This document shows positions 1 to 8,123 of a stretch of 41,783 nt of DNA, in pieces (position 1 is the stretch's first letter; each line of letters begins with the position of its first letter). This DNA comes from Bacteroidota bacterium (GTDB lineage: Bacteria > Bacteroidota > Bacteroidia > UKL13-3): NCBI GenBank assembly GCA_947485745.1, contig CANKQY010000001.1:64742-106524 (forward strand). The letters run 5' to 3'. The translations under genes and the position numbers were made by a program. The notes under the pieces are model-generated. The model did no database searches, was not told where the DNA came from, and was given only the letters and a program-made list of their open reading frames with translations.

Positions 1-170
1 AAGGCACTACCAGTTTGTATCAAATTATTAGTTGAATCATAGCAAAGAACTTTAAGCACCGAATATTTACTCTCCTTATAAATCCCAACAGGGCCGAGTA
101 TTTGAGCCCAGCTTAAAAGCGGCAAGCAGAAGAATAGTGCAAAACTCAATTGCCATTTAAATTTTTTCAT
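1..170 (-). CDS. N-terminal part of a secreted protein (runs off window)
   Basis: An ATG at 168-170 on the minus strand opens a frame that stays open to the window edge (56 codons seen). The first ~23 residues form a clear Sec signal peptide: Met-Lys-Lys start, a hydrophobic core (LSFALFFCLPLL) and an SWAQ end typical of Bacteroidota signal peptidase sites. The visible mature part is too short to assign a family. It lies 60 bp downstream of the six-gene operon that ends at 231, in the same direction, but a hairpin terminator sits between them, so it may be a separate transcription unit or receive read-through. Confidence 0.75.
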   Translation of the reverse strand, partial: MKKFKWQLSFALFFCLPLLSWAQILGPVGIYKESKYSVLKVLCYDSTNNLIQTGSA

Positions 171-182
171 AATTTTAAAGGT

Positions 183-217
183 AAAAAAAAAGGCCAAGCA
201 ATGCTTAGCCTTTTTTT
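183..217 (-). terminator. Bidirectional intrinsic terminator after the caspase operon
   Basis: An A-run, then GGC-c-AAGC-AAT-GCTT-a-GCC, then a T-run, forms a hairpin with A/T tracts on both sides, so it could act on either strand. It begins 14 bp past the stop codon at 231 and closes the minus-strand operon. Confidence 0.7.
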
Positions 218-230
218 ATGTTAAGATTAT

Positions 231-932
231 TTATTTGCCAGCTGGTGTTTCACCAGCAGCATTTTTAATTTCACCTTGCTTATATATTTCAGGGTTCAAA
301 AACTCATCGTATTTGGCACGCATGTCTTCAGTTTCAGATTGCAATTCAAGTTTCATTTCATCTAAAATCGCTTGTTGAGCCATTGCGTAACTATATGCCA
401 ATCTAATTTGAATTTCTACTTGTTTACCTTTTCTACGCATAATCTTGCTTAAAGGCAAAACACGTTTTAATTTTTTGCTCACTTTGTTGGTAGCAACTTG
501 TAAAGCCTTAGAAATAGAAGCAGCCGATTTCGCATCCAAACGATTATTTCCTTGCTCAAGTTCAACTACTGAACGCATTTGTGTTTCTAATAAGCCAACT
601 AAACTAAGTTTTGCCAATTCTGTAGCTTGCATTTCTGCAACAGATTGAAACTCCGCACCAGACTCCCCGTTTGAGATAATCCACTTTGGAACTCCCTCTC
701 CATCCACCTCAACTTCTTTGGCCCAAGCATTATTAAATTGCTGACTCATAGGCATCTCGCCTGGTATATTTGTCCAACCATCTTTCTCGAGTGCTTTAAC
801 ATATTTTTTTGTATCGCGTGTAACATTTACAAATTTAAATTTTTTGGCTTTAATAGATTTTGAATCTTGAGCCGTTAGCATAAATGCCCCAAACATGAGT
901 GCAATTACAATTAAGTGTTTACTGTTTTTCAT
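231..932 (-). CDS. Small secreted LPP20-like protein, last gene of the caspase operon
   Basis: 233 residues from the ATG at 930-932. A longer frame exists upstream, but it overlaps the preceding gene and would put 29 charged residues before the signal peptide, so the internal Met is preferred. Residues 1-22 are a signal peptide ending in TAQ. Then comes a ~60-residue Lys-rich part containing KALEKDGWTNIPGE. The rest is Ala-rich and helical (residues ~95-200), of the kind seen in LPP20/FlgT-N-like proteins, where an Ala-rich helix carries paired A..A positions. The C-terminus is polar. No catalytic motif is visible. It is 13 bp downstream of the large T9SS protein gene and is followed by the terminator at 183-217. 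The family resemblance is an inference; the function is unknown. Confidence 0.8.
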   Translation of the reverse strand: MKNSKHLIVIALMFGAFMLTAQDSKSIKAKKFKFVNVTRDTKKYVKALEKDGWTNIPGEMPMSQQFNNAWAKEVEVDGEGVPKWIISNGESGAEFQSVAEMQATELAKLSLVGLLETQMRSVVELEQGNNRLDAKSAASISKALQVATNKVSKKLKRVLPLSKIMRRKGKQVEIQIRLAYSYAMAQQAILDEMKLELQSETEDMRAKYDEFLNPEIYKQGEIKNAAGETPAGK

Positions 933-945
933 TCTTTTTTTTGTT

Positions 946-3900
946 TTAATGGTTAATGGAAATTTTATATGTTTTTGTTGTTTGTTTTGATTCAATTGAT
1001 AATAGGTAAATTCCAGCAATCATTTCTGTACTTGTAAAATTTATTTCCTTTGTTTGACCGCTAGCAATACTACCTATGCTGTTCACGCTAATTGTTTTTC
1101 CTAACATATCCGTGATGCGTAATTGTACCTCATCTAAATTTGCTAATGGCATAAATGAAAGCGTAAATTGGTCGTTTGCAGGTTGTGGAAATATCTTTAT
1201 GTTGCTTAACAAAAGCTCCTTATCCATCCCAGCTGCAACGCCTGTATAAACGTTCTTACTGTAGATTGCTCCCGTACCGCAGCCATTTGCTCCCCTTACG
1301 GTAATTACACCACTATTTTGCCCTACTAAAACAGATATTTCATTTTGGGTTGAACCCGACATGATTGTCCAACCTGATGGTACAGTCCATACATAACTTG
1401 TCCCTGACAACACTGAAACCTTATATTTTCGGATGGTAAATGATTTAACATACTGCTCTCCTTCCCATGAAGTAATATTTGGCAATTGAGATGCATCTAT
1501 GGTTAAAGCTGCAGCAATTCCTTTACAATAGCCATTATTGGCACTTACATTAATTACTCCGGTTTGACCTGCTATCAAAATACTGGTGCCTTGCCCGGTA
1601 GGTGCACTAATGGTCCAACCAACAGGAGAAGTCCACAAATAAGAAATTGCACCGGGCACTGCTGCAACGGTGAAAGTAGCATTAGCGTTGATACAAGGAT
1701 TTGCATTTCCAGAAATAACAGGTTGTGCTGGAGGAGGAACAACAGTACTTATAGCTAAAACTCTTTCTGCACTTAAACATGCGCCGTTTATTGCTTTAAC
1801 CGTTATTTGTCCATTGGTATTATTTGGAACAACCTTAATACTAGTGGTATTTTGTCCACTTGTAAATGTCCAAGCTGTTGGGATGGTCCATGTATAATTT
1901 AATGCGTTTGTAACAGAGCTGATACTAAAATCATTAACCACACCATCACAAACAATACTGCTACCTGCAATTGCTCCGGGCGTTGGAGGTAAATTTCCAT
2001 TAACTGATGTTGCAAAATTTCTAGCTACGCTTCCACATCCATTATTATTTGCAATTACCGTAATATCCCCACTGATAGCAATACTGTTGGGTCTAGCATT
2101 TATAAAAGTATCTGAACCTCCGGAGAGAATTACCCAACCAGTTGGAACAGCCCAAGTGTAGCTAGACGCAGTTGAGATTCTTGGAATGTAAAATGGGTAA
2201 CTTGTATTGATACAAACCAAATTATTCCCTGTGATTGGAGCAGGTTGCGCAGGGGTTTGATTGACTATAAATCCTTGTTTTCTGGGAACCGAGTTACAAG
2301 AACCATTACTTGCCACCACTAATAAAGTATCAGAATTATTGTTTGGCGTAACATTGATGGTTGTGGTGGTAGAAGTGCCAGTCCAACCAGCTGGAACTGT
2401 CCAAATATAAGAGGTAGCTCCACTTACAGCTGCAATGGTGAGAGCAATTTGTTTGCCTCCGCATATTGCTCCTGAATAACCAATTGAACCTGGTTGTTGG
2501 GGCGCAGGGGTTACTGTAGTAATTGATAAAGTTCTTGCAGTACTTGCACATGCGCCATTATTTGCCAACACACTAATAGTACCAGTTGAACTTCCTGCAA
2601 CCACATTTATTGAATTCCCTGTACTATTTCCATTAAATGTCCATCCAACTGGAATTGACCAAGTATAAGAATTTGCGTTGGTTACTGAGGCAATAGAATA
2701 GGATTGATTGCTATTTGCACACATAGTAACGTTACCTGCTATGGTTCCAGGTTGCGTTGGCACAATCGAGCTTCCCGCAATAGTATAAGCAAAATTAGGG
2801 CTACTACAACTTCCATTATTGGCTTTAACAGATAATACCAATGAGGTGGCTAAAGATGCACCAGTATTAACCCCAATAGTATTGGTTGAAGTACCACTTA
2901 TCTGTGTAAAACCTGTTGGCAAAGTCCAAGTATAATTAATGGCATTGGGAACAGGAGGTGTTGTAAAACTATAACTGCTATTTATGCATACTTGCGTTGC
3001 ACCTGTAATTTGGGAAGGTGCAGCTGGCGTTGCTACTACATTAACTGCCAAGGTTCTGGGTATGCCTTCACAGGAGGTACTAGTAGAATTTGATGGAAAT
3101 ACGGAAATTGAGCCAGAAGTAGAACCAACAGTTACCGAAATAGAATTAGTATTTTGTCCACTATTAATCGTCCAGTCAGTAGGTAAAACCCAACGATAAT
3201 TAATTCCAGTAACATTGGTTACAGAATAGGTTAAAGTTGACCCAGAACATGGACCTATGCTACCTGTAATAACGGAAGGAGTCGATGGTATGCTAGCGGG
3301 TGCTAAAAATGCTTGGGTAAGAATTGGCCCAGCACCACAAACTGTATTGGTTCCCCTTACTGTTACATTTCCTGCAACAGCAGTTGCACTTGGGGTAACT
3401 GTAATTTGCCTATTGGTTATTGGTGTTCCAATTGTCCAACCTGTTGGAAAAGTCCAAGTGTAGGTATTGGCAAAGGGCAAAGAATCTACAGAAAAGACTG
3501 TAGCCACCGTTTTACAAGCGGGGTTAGGTCCAAGTACCACAGCTGGACTAATTGGCGCTCTAGAAGCATCTACACGCTTTTTAACGTAGGCACTAGGGCA
3601 AGAGGTTGTTGTATTGATAGCACGTACAAAAATACTATCACCCCCTGTTGCGGGCGTTGTAAGTGCATTTACCAATATAGAATTGGAACTGGGACTTCCT
3701 CCCCAAGAAATTGGTAAAACCCATTGGTAAGTATTACCCGCAACTAAAGTAACGGAATAGGTGGAAGCTACTCCATAGCAAGGGGTAGCAGAACCGGTAA
3801 TGGCACTTGGGGTAGGATTGGTAATTACGGTAACGGCCAAACTAGCGGCGGTAGTGCTATCCCCGCATCCATTGTAGCCCTTCACAGTTACGGCACCTGT

Positions 3901-6216
3901 TGAGTTAGGTATTACTGTAACAATAGTTAATCCCTGCCCAGATTGAATAACCCAGCCCGCTGGCACCGCCCAATTATATCCAATAGCATTTGAAACAGCA
4001 GCAACTGCAAAAGATTTGCTTAAACCGCTACAGGTATTTGCTGTCCCGATAGGAGAAATGGCACCAATGGTTCCAATTGAAGCACAATCAAACATTTTTA
4101 CTAAAAAGGCATTTTGAATACCTCCTAAACTGGGTTGATGAGACCCTAAAGTAGAAATATTAATCGGACTATAAGTTTCTCCTGCCAAATAAATGGTTCC
4201 ATTTGACTTAATGCTACAAACCATCGCACCTTCATCATTAACTCCACCATAATAGGAGCCATATTGTCTAATTCCCGCAGAATTAAACCTTGAAAAAAAT
4301 CCATCCCGACCACCCATGTATGTCGTTTGATATGCATCAATGGTGCTTATATTTGTCGTAGACTCAGTAATGCCAGAAATATAAACATTCCCTATAGGAT
4401 CAGATTTAACACAAAACGACTCCTCGAATTGTGTACCGCCATAATAAGTGCCCCATTGTCTAACTCCTAAAGTATTTAACTTAACTAAAAAGACATCAGC
4501 GAGCCCCCCTAATATAGTTTGACTTGCGCCAATACTAGCAATTGCATTTAAACTTTCTGTATGCCCTAAAAACAAAATATTTCCATTTAAATCTACTGTA
4601 CAAGAAGTTGTAATCTCGGAAGCAGTGCCTCCATAATAAGTTGACCATTGTCGAGCTCCACTTGAATTAAATTTTATAATAATAGCATCATAATTTGTAG
4701 AAAGAACTGCTTGATGGGCACCAACTGTAGATAGTCCAGCAGATTCCGTTGTACCTATAAGAAAAACATTTCCAGAATTATCAACTGCACAACTACCAAG
4801 TCCGTCAGAATTTGCTCCTCCATAATAAGTAGCCCATAAACGAACACCATTTGAATTAAATTTGGCTAAAAATAAATCAAAATTACCACCTGCATAACTA
4901 GCTTGAAAAGAGCCAATAGTTGATATATTGGTAGTTGAGTTAGTTTCTCCAGAAATAATAATATTTCCGCTCGGATCAGCAGCTATGTTAGGTCTTTGAT
5001 CTGTGCCTAGCCCAGCATAATAAGTACCCCAAATTCTTGTTCCATTTGTGTTAAATTTTACTAAAAATAAGTCATTTAAACCTCCAGGTAAAATTTGATG
5101 AGAGCCTGTCGTTGATATATTATTTGTACTAGTAGTCTGGCCAACTAAATAAATATTACCATTAATATCAGCAACACATCTTGAACCAAATTCATCACCT
5201 GCACCACCATAATATGTACCCCATTGTCTAATACCTAAGGCATCAAATTTGGCTAAACCAAAATCGTAACTTCCAGCTAATGAAATTTGAAACGCTCCAC
5301 TTGTTGCAATAGATCCCGAACTATTAGTCCTAACTGACAAGTATACGTTACCACTCGCATCAATATCACAACTTTCACCTCTACTAGTAATTGTTCCCCC
5401 ATAATAAGTACCCCAAAGCCTACTTGGTATTGGATCAATTATCAAAGTACTATTACTTGAAATTTTTGTTATGGTAGTAAACCCAAAAACACCCTTTTCA
5501 ATCTGCCTATATTCAACATTAACCGGAGTGTTTTTATCCTCCTCCATCCAACTCAATGGAATATCTTCCTCTAATTTTCCTGCATCAACATTTAACTCAA
5601 TTTTGTTTTGAACCAACTTGCTTGGAGCACCCAAGTATTTCATTTGAATCAATTGATAATCGGCACCAGGATGTACAATAAAATTATACTTAAATCCCTT
5701 TTCTGCGTCAATTAAATATTCAATGTCAATTCCAGGATATACATCCTTAACCAATACACTTTTATAACTATGTACATTTAAAACTCCTTCAGGTGAGGTT
5801 GGCACATTGTAGTAATTGACAAAATCGGTTGAGGCTTGATTAGCCTCTACTTTAGGCTGTTTGCTGGCATTTACAAATTCTATATCTACCCTGTGATACT
5901 TGTATAAATAATCAAAACTATCTGCCTTTGTTTGATGGATTGTGCTATTTTTACTGATTTCATTAATAGCTTTTAATCTTTTTTCTAAAGTATAAGTATC
6001 ATAACTAAATCCAGTATTCCTAATTTGCACATTCAATCCATTGCCATTCAAAAGGTATTTTACAGCTGCATTGGGTATGCCGTTTTGATCCAAAATCTGA
6101 CCTTTATTTTCCATAAAAGCTTCCGCATTTTTATGCGTTAGATTTTTAGGTACTTCGATTGAAAAAACTGTATTCGATAATAATACAAATAGTAAGAGCT
6201 TAATTATTTTCTTCAT
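946..6216 (-). CDS. Giant T9SS-secreted protein with SBBP and PKD-like repeats
   Basis: 1756 residues. Order of parts: signal peptide (1-~20); an N-terminal region of ~250 residues containing MENKGQILDQNG and DVYPGIDIEYL, typical of the domain that precedes SBBP repeats in Bacteroidota (DUF7948 type); seven SBBP beta-propeller repeats at about residues 265-710, each marked by a W/Y-x-T/S-YY-G/A-G core (first RLWGTYYGG, last RQYGSYYGG); a Cys-containing linker; about eleven PKD-like/Ig-like modules at ~715-1640, each with a Y-x-W-x-x-P-x-G/x-W/F core (for example YTWTIPTAW) and paired Cys; then a T9SS type A sorting domain over the last ~85 residues (IKIFPQPANDQFTLSF near its start, GIYLLSIESK near its end). 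The sorting domain predicts export by the type IX system and attachment to the cell surface or release. It is fifth of six co-directional genes, 11 bp after the kelch lipoprotein gene. A surface adhesin or matrix role is an inference. Confidence 0.93.
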   Translation of the reverse strand: MKKIIKLLLFVLLSNTVFSIEVPKNLTHKNAEAFMENKGQILDQNGIPNAAVKYLLNGNGLNVQIRNTGFSYDTYTLEKRLKAINEISKNSTIHQTKADSFDYLYKYHRVDIEFVNASKQPKVEANQASTDFVNYYNVPTSPEGVLNVHSYKSVLVKDVYPGIDIEYLIDAEKGFKYNFIVHPGADYQLIQMKYLGAPSKLVQNKIELNVDAGKLEEDIPLSWMEEDKNTPVNVEYRQIEKGVFGFTTITKISSNSTLIIDPIPSRLWGTYYGGTITSRGESCDIDASGNVYLSVRTNSSGSIATSGAFQISLAGSYDFGLAKFDALGIRQWGTYYGGAGDEFGSRCVADINGNIYLVGQTTSTNNISTTGSHQILPGGLNDLFLVKFNTNGTRIWGTYYAGLGTDQRPNIAADPSGNIIISGETNSTTNISTIGSFQASYAGGNFDLFLAKFNSNGVRLWATYYGGANSDGLGSCAVDNSGNVFLIGTTESAGLSTVGAHQAVLSTNYDAIIIKFNSSGARQWSTYYGGTASEITTSCTVDLNGNILFLGHTESLNAIASIGASQTILGGLADVFLVKLNTLGVRQWGTYYGGTQFEESFCVKSDPIGNVYISGITESTTNISTIDAYQTTYMGGRDGFFSRFNSAGIRQYGSYYGGVNDEGAMVCSIKSNGTIYLAGETYSPINISTLGSHQPSLGGIQNAFLVKMFDCASIGTIGAISPIGTANTCSGLSKSFAVAAVSNAIGYNWAVPAGWVIQSGQGLTIVTVIPNSTGAVTVKGYNGCGDSTTAASLAVTVITNPTPSAITGSATPCYGVASTYSVTLVAGNTYQWVLPISWGGSPSSNSILVNALTTPATGGDSIFVRAINTTTSCPSAYVKKRVDASRAPISPAVVLGPNPACKTVATVFSVDSLPFANTYTWTFPTGWTIGTPITNRQITVTPSATAVAGNVTVRGTNTVCGAGPILTQAFLAPASIPSTPSVITGSIGPCSGSTLTYSVTNVTGINYRWVLPTDWTINSGQNTNSISVTVGSTSGSISVFPSNSTSTSCEGIPRTLAVNVVATPAAPSQITGATQVCINSSYSFTTPPVPNAINYTWTLPTGFTQISGTSTNTIGVNTGASLATSLVLSVKANNGSCSSPNFAYTIAGSSIVPTQPGTIAGNVTMCANSNQSYSIASVTNANSYTWSIPVGWTFNGNSTGNSINVVAGSSTGTISVLANNGACASTARTLSITTVTPAPQQPGSIGYSGAICGGKQIALTIAAVSGATSYIWTVPAGWTGTSTTTTINVTPNNNSDTLLVVASNGSCNSVPRKQGFIVNQTPAQPAPITGNNLVCINTSYPFYIPRISTASSYTWAVPTGWVILSGGSDTFINARPNSIAISGDITVIANNNGCGSVARNFATSVNGNLPPTPGAIAGSSIVCDGVVNDFSISSVTNALNYTWTIPTAWTFTSGQNTTSIKVVPNNTNGQITVKAINGACLSAERVLAISTVVPPPAQPVISGNANPCINANATFTVAAVPGAISYLWTSPVGWTISAPTGQGTSILIAGQTGVINVSANNGYCKGIAAALTIDASQLPNITSWEGEQYVKSFTIRKYKVSVLSGTSYVWTVPSGWTIMSGSTQNEISVLVGQNSGVITVRGANGCGTGAIYSKNVYTGVAAGMDKELLLSNIKIFPQPANDQFTLSFMPLANLDEVQLRITDMLGKTISVNSIGSIASGQTKEINFTSTEMIAGIYLLSIESKQTTKTYKISINH

Positions 6217-6227
6217 TGCTATTTGCC

Positions 6228-7223
6228 TTATTTTGAAATCCAGAAATCGTTTAAATCTGCAGCGTTATTACCACAGCCCACATAAGCCCTGCCCTTTTGA
6301 GTGAAGGCTACAGCGCCATACCTACCAGAGCTTTGAATACTTGGTGCTGACTTCCATTTACCTGTGGTAGGGTTATATTCATAAAAGTCGGAAAGAATAC
6401 CAGTATAATTATTCCATCCTGTTCCAATATAACCTCTTTTTTCGAAGGCAAAGGCAACTGCATCATCTCTTTCAACTCCAGGTATATTGTTAATTTGCAT
6501 CCAAGAATCACTTGAAGGCGTATATTCCCAAAAGTCATTCAAGTAATTTACCCCGTTATATCCAGTGCCCACATAAGCTCTGCCATTTAGCACAAATGCA
6601 CAGGCATCTGTTCTTCCTGATCCTGGTAAATCAGCTATTTTTCTCCATACAAAAGTGCTAGCATCCATTTCATAGAAGTCGCGCAAGTAACTAGTGCCAT
6701 TTGTTCCCAGGCCAATATATGCTTTGTTACCAATAACAAAAGAAACTGCATTAGACCTTGCCGCTCCTGTGAAAAATGTATTCGACCAAATTAGACTAGA
6801 ATTGTGGTTATAAATTAAATTAGAAAAACCAGTAGTGCCTATTCCCAAACCATAAAATAGATTTGGCCCTAGCACAAATGAAACTGCCCCTGATCTATTA
6901 CTTGGCAATTGGTAATTTTGTAATTGAAAATTACTCTTTTGGGCATCAAACTTCCAAACCTGTAAGTTTTCTGGGGCATTATAATTTCCTGAACCAACCA
7001 CAAAAGCCAAAGTGTCTCCGAAAGCCGCAAGTGCATTGCTTCTTGTTGTAAAAATATTGGAGCCAGATAAAGCGTTAGTGCTTGTATAGTTTAGTTGACT
7101 CCATGCCGCAACCCGGTCCATATTAGACAAGCCAATAGGTTGAACAACTTCATCCTTGCAAGACAAAACCAACACACTTAAAAATAACAAACTTAAACCA
7201 AGTGTAAAATATTTTTTCATCAT
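6228..7223 (-). CDS. Kelch-repeat lipoprotein with surface-export signal
   Basis: 331 residues, beginning Met-Met-Lys-Lys; either Met can start. The lipobox is LVLSC with the lipid-accepting Cys at residue 22. The next residues are Lys-Asp-Glu, matching the K-(D/E)2 lipoprotein export signal described for Capnocytophaga and related Bacteroidota, which predicts display on the outer face of the outer membrane. The mature part has about six kelch-like blades, seen as repeats of G-x-Y/F-I/V-G-x-G followed by a DFW/DFYE-Y segment (LNDFWEYTPSSDSW, LSDFYEYNPTTGKW), the galactose-oxidase-like propeller pattern. It ends on a blade (LNDFWISK) that presumably closes the propeller. It is 3 bp downstream of the barrel protein gene. 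Propeller fold and surface location are well supported; the ligand is unknown. Confidence 0.88.
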   Translation of the reverse strand: MMKKYFTLGLSLLFLSVLVLSCKDEVVQPIGLSNMDRVAAWSQLNYTSTNALSGSNIFTTRSNALAAFGDTLAFVVGSGNYNAPENLQVWKFDAQKSNFQLQNYQLPSNRSGAVSFVLGPNLFYGLGIGTTGFSNLIYNHNSSLIWSNTFFTGAARSNAVSFVIGNKAYIGLGTNGTSYLRDFYEMDASTFVWRKIADLPGSGRTDACAFVLNGRAYVGTGYNGVNYLNDFWEYTPSSDSWMQINNIPGVERDDAVAFAFEKRGYIGTGWNNYTGILSDFYEYNPTTGKWKSAPSIQSSGRYGAVAFTQKGRAYVGCGNNAADLNDFWISK

Positions 7224-7226
7224 ACA

Positions 7227-8102
7227 TTAAAATTTATACCCCAAACCTGTTGAAAAAGTCCAATACCCAAAATTAATATTTTGTACCCCAAATGAAACTG
7301 GATATTTATTTTTAATAAAATAAATCAATCCAAACTCCGTTGCTAACCCTATATAACTATTATCGGCAACTAATACATAACCACTCTTATCTGGCGCATC
7401 ATCGGCAGAAAAACTTTTATAATCCCAATAACGTCTATCCATGCCAAATCCTAACCCTGCGTAACAAAAAATACTTGGTTTAATTTTCTTCAATAAACCA
7501 CCAGTTACAAATAAACTCGACTTCTTATCTTTTTCACCAATCACCCAATAGCCATCTCCGCTGTAATTAGTCAATCCCGTTCTATCGGCCTTATAATCTG
7601 CCCGGTGAAAGCCTATATTTGTTTGAATTTTTCCGTAACCACCTTTGTATTTGCGCACACCATACATAAAACCCAATGGTGCAGAAGGGGTAAATTGATA
7701 CATCCAAAATCTAGTTGGTTCAACGGGGATTTTTTGCGTTTCAATCCTAACTTGGAAAGCAACTTTTCCAACCAATTCATCCACATCTTTATAGATATCC
7801 CATGTAATATGTAACTTACCAGTAGGCAACAATTTTAATTGATTAACATCCCCAGTAACATACTTTAATGGACCTATAAATGTAGCTCCGCCATCAAGGC
7901 TCAACCAAAGTGAGGAAGAATAATTAAGCTCATCACTTACCGGCGAAATATGATAGCTAACATCAATCTTAGTTTGATCAGCAGACAATGTAAATTTAAC
8001 GTTTGTGGCTTTTTGCGCAGCTAATGGATTTATGCAACAAATAGCAAAAAACAAAAATAAACAGCGGGGAACAAATGAAATATATTGTAAATTTTTATTC
8101 AT
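7227..8102 (-). CDS. Secreted protein with N-terminal beta-sandwich and C-terminal outer-membrane barrel-like region
   Basis: 291 residues. A signal peptide ends at LAAQ (residue ~29). Residues ~32-125 look like a single beta-sandwich (NVKFTLSADQTKIDVSYHI; LWLSLDGGATFIGPL; HITWDIYKDVDEL), a pattern common in Bacteroidota exported proteins. Residues ~140-291 alternate aromatic and Gly residues in short strands and end in an aromatic C-terminal strand (FSTGLGYKF), typical of small outer-membrane beta-barrels. It lies between the caspase gene (21 bp upstream) and the kelch lipoprotein gene (3 bp downstream). A role as outer-membrane partner of those proteins is inferred from operon position only. 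Confidence 0.78.
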   Translation of the reverse strand: MNKNLQYISFVPRCLFLFFAICCINPLAAQKATNVKFTLSADQTKIDVSYHISPVSDELNYSSSLWLSLDGGATFIGPLKYVTGDVNQLKLLPTGKLHITWDIYKDVDELVGKVAFQVRIETQKIPVEPTRFWMYQFTPSAPLGFMYGVRKYKGGYGKIQTNIGFHRADYKADRTGLTNYSGDGYWVIGEKDKKSSLFVTGGLLKKIKPSIFCYAGLGFGMDRRYWDYKSFSADDAPDKSGYVLVADNSYIGLATEFGLIYFIKNKYPVSFGVQNINFGYWTFSTGLGYKF

Positions 8103-8123
8103 TTTTATTAGTCTAATTTTTAA

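Noticed and set aside
3313-3717. Plus-strand ORF of 134 codons inside the giant T9SS gene
   Set aside because: It is antisense to a well-supported repeat-rich gene, has a repetitive Cys/Trp/Asn-rich composition mirroring the repeats, and no recognisable domain.
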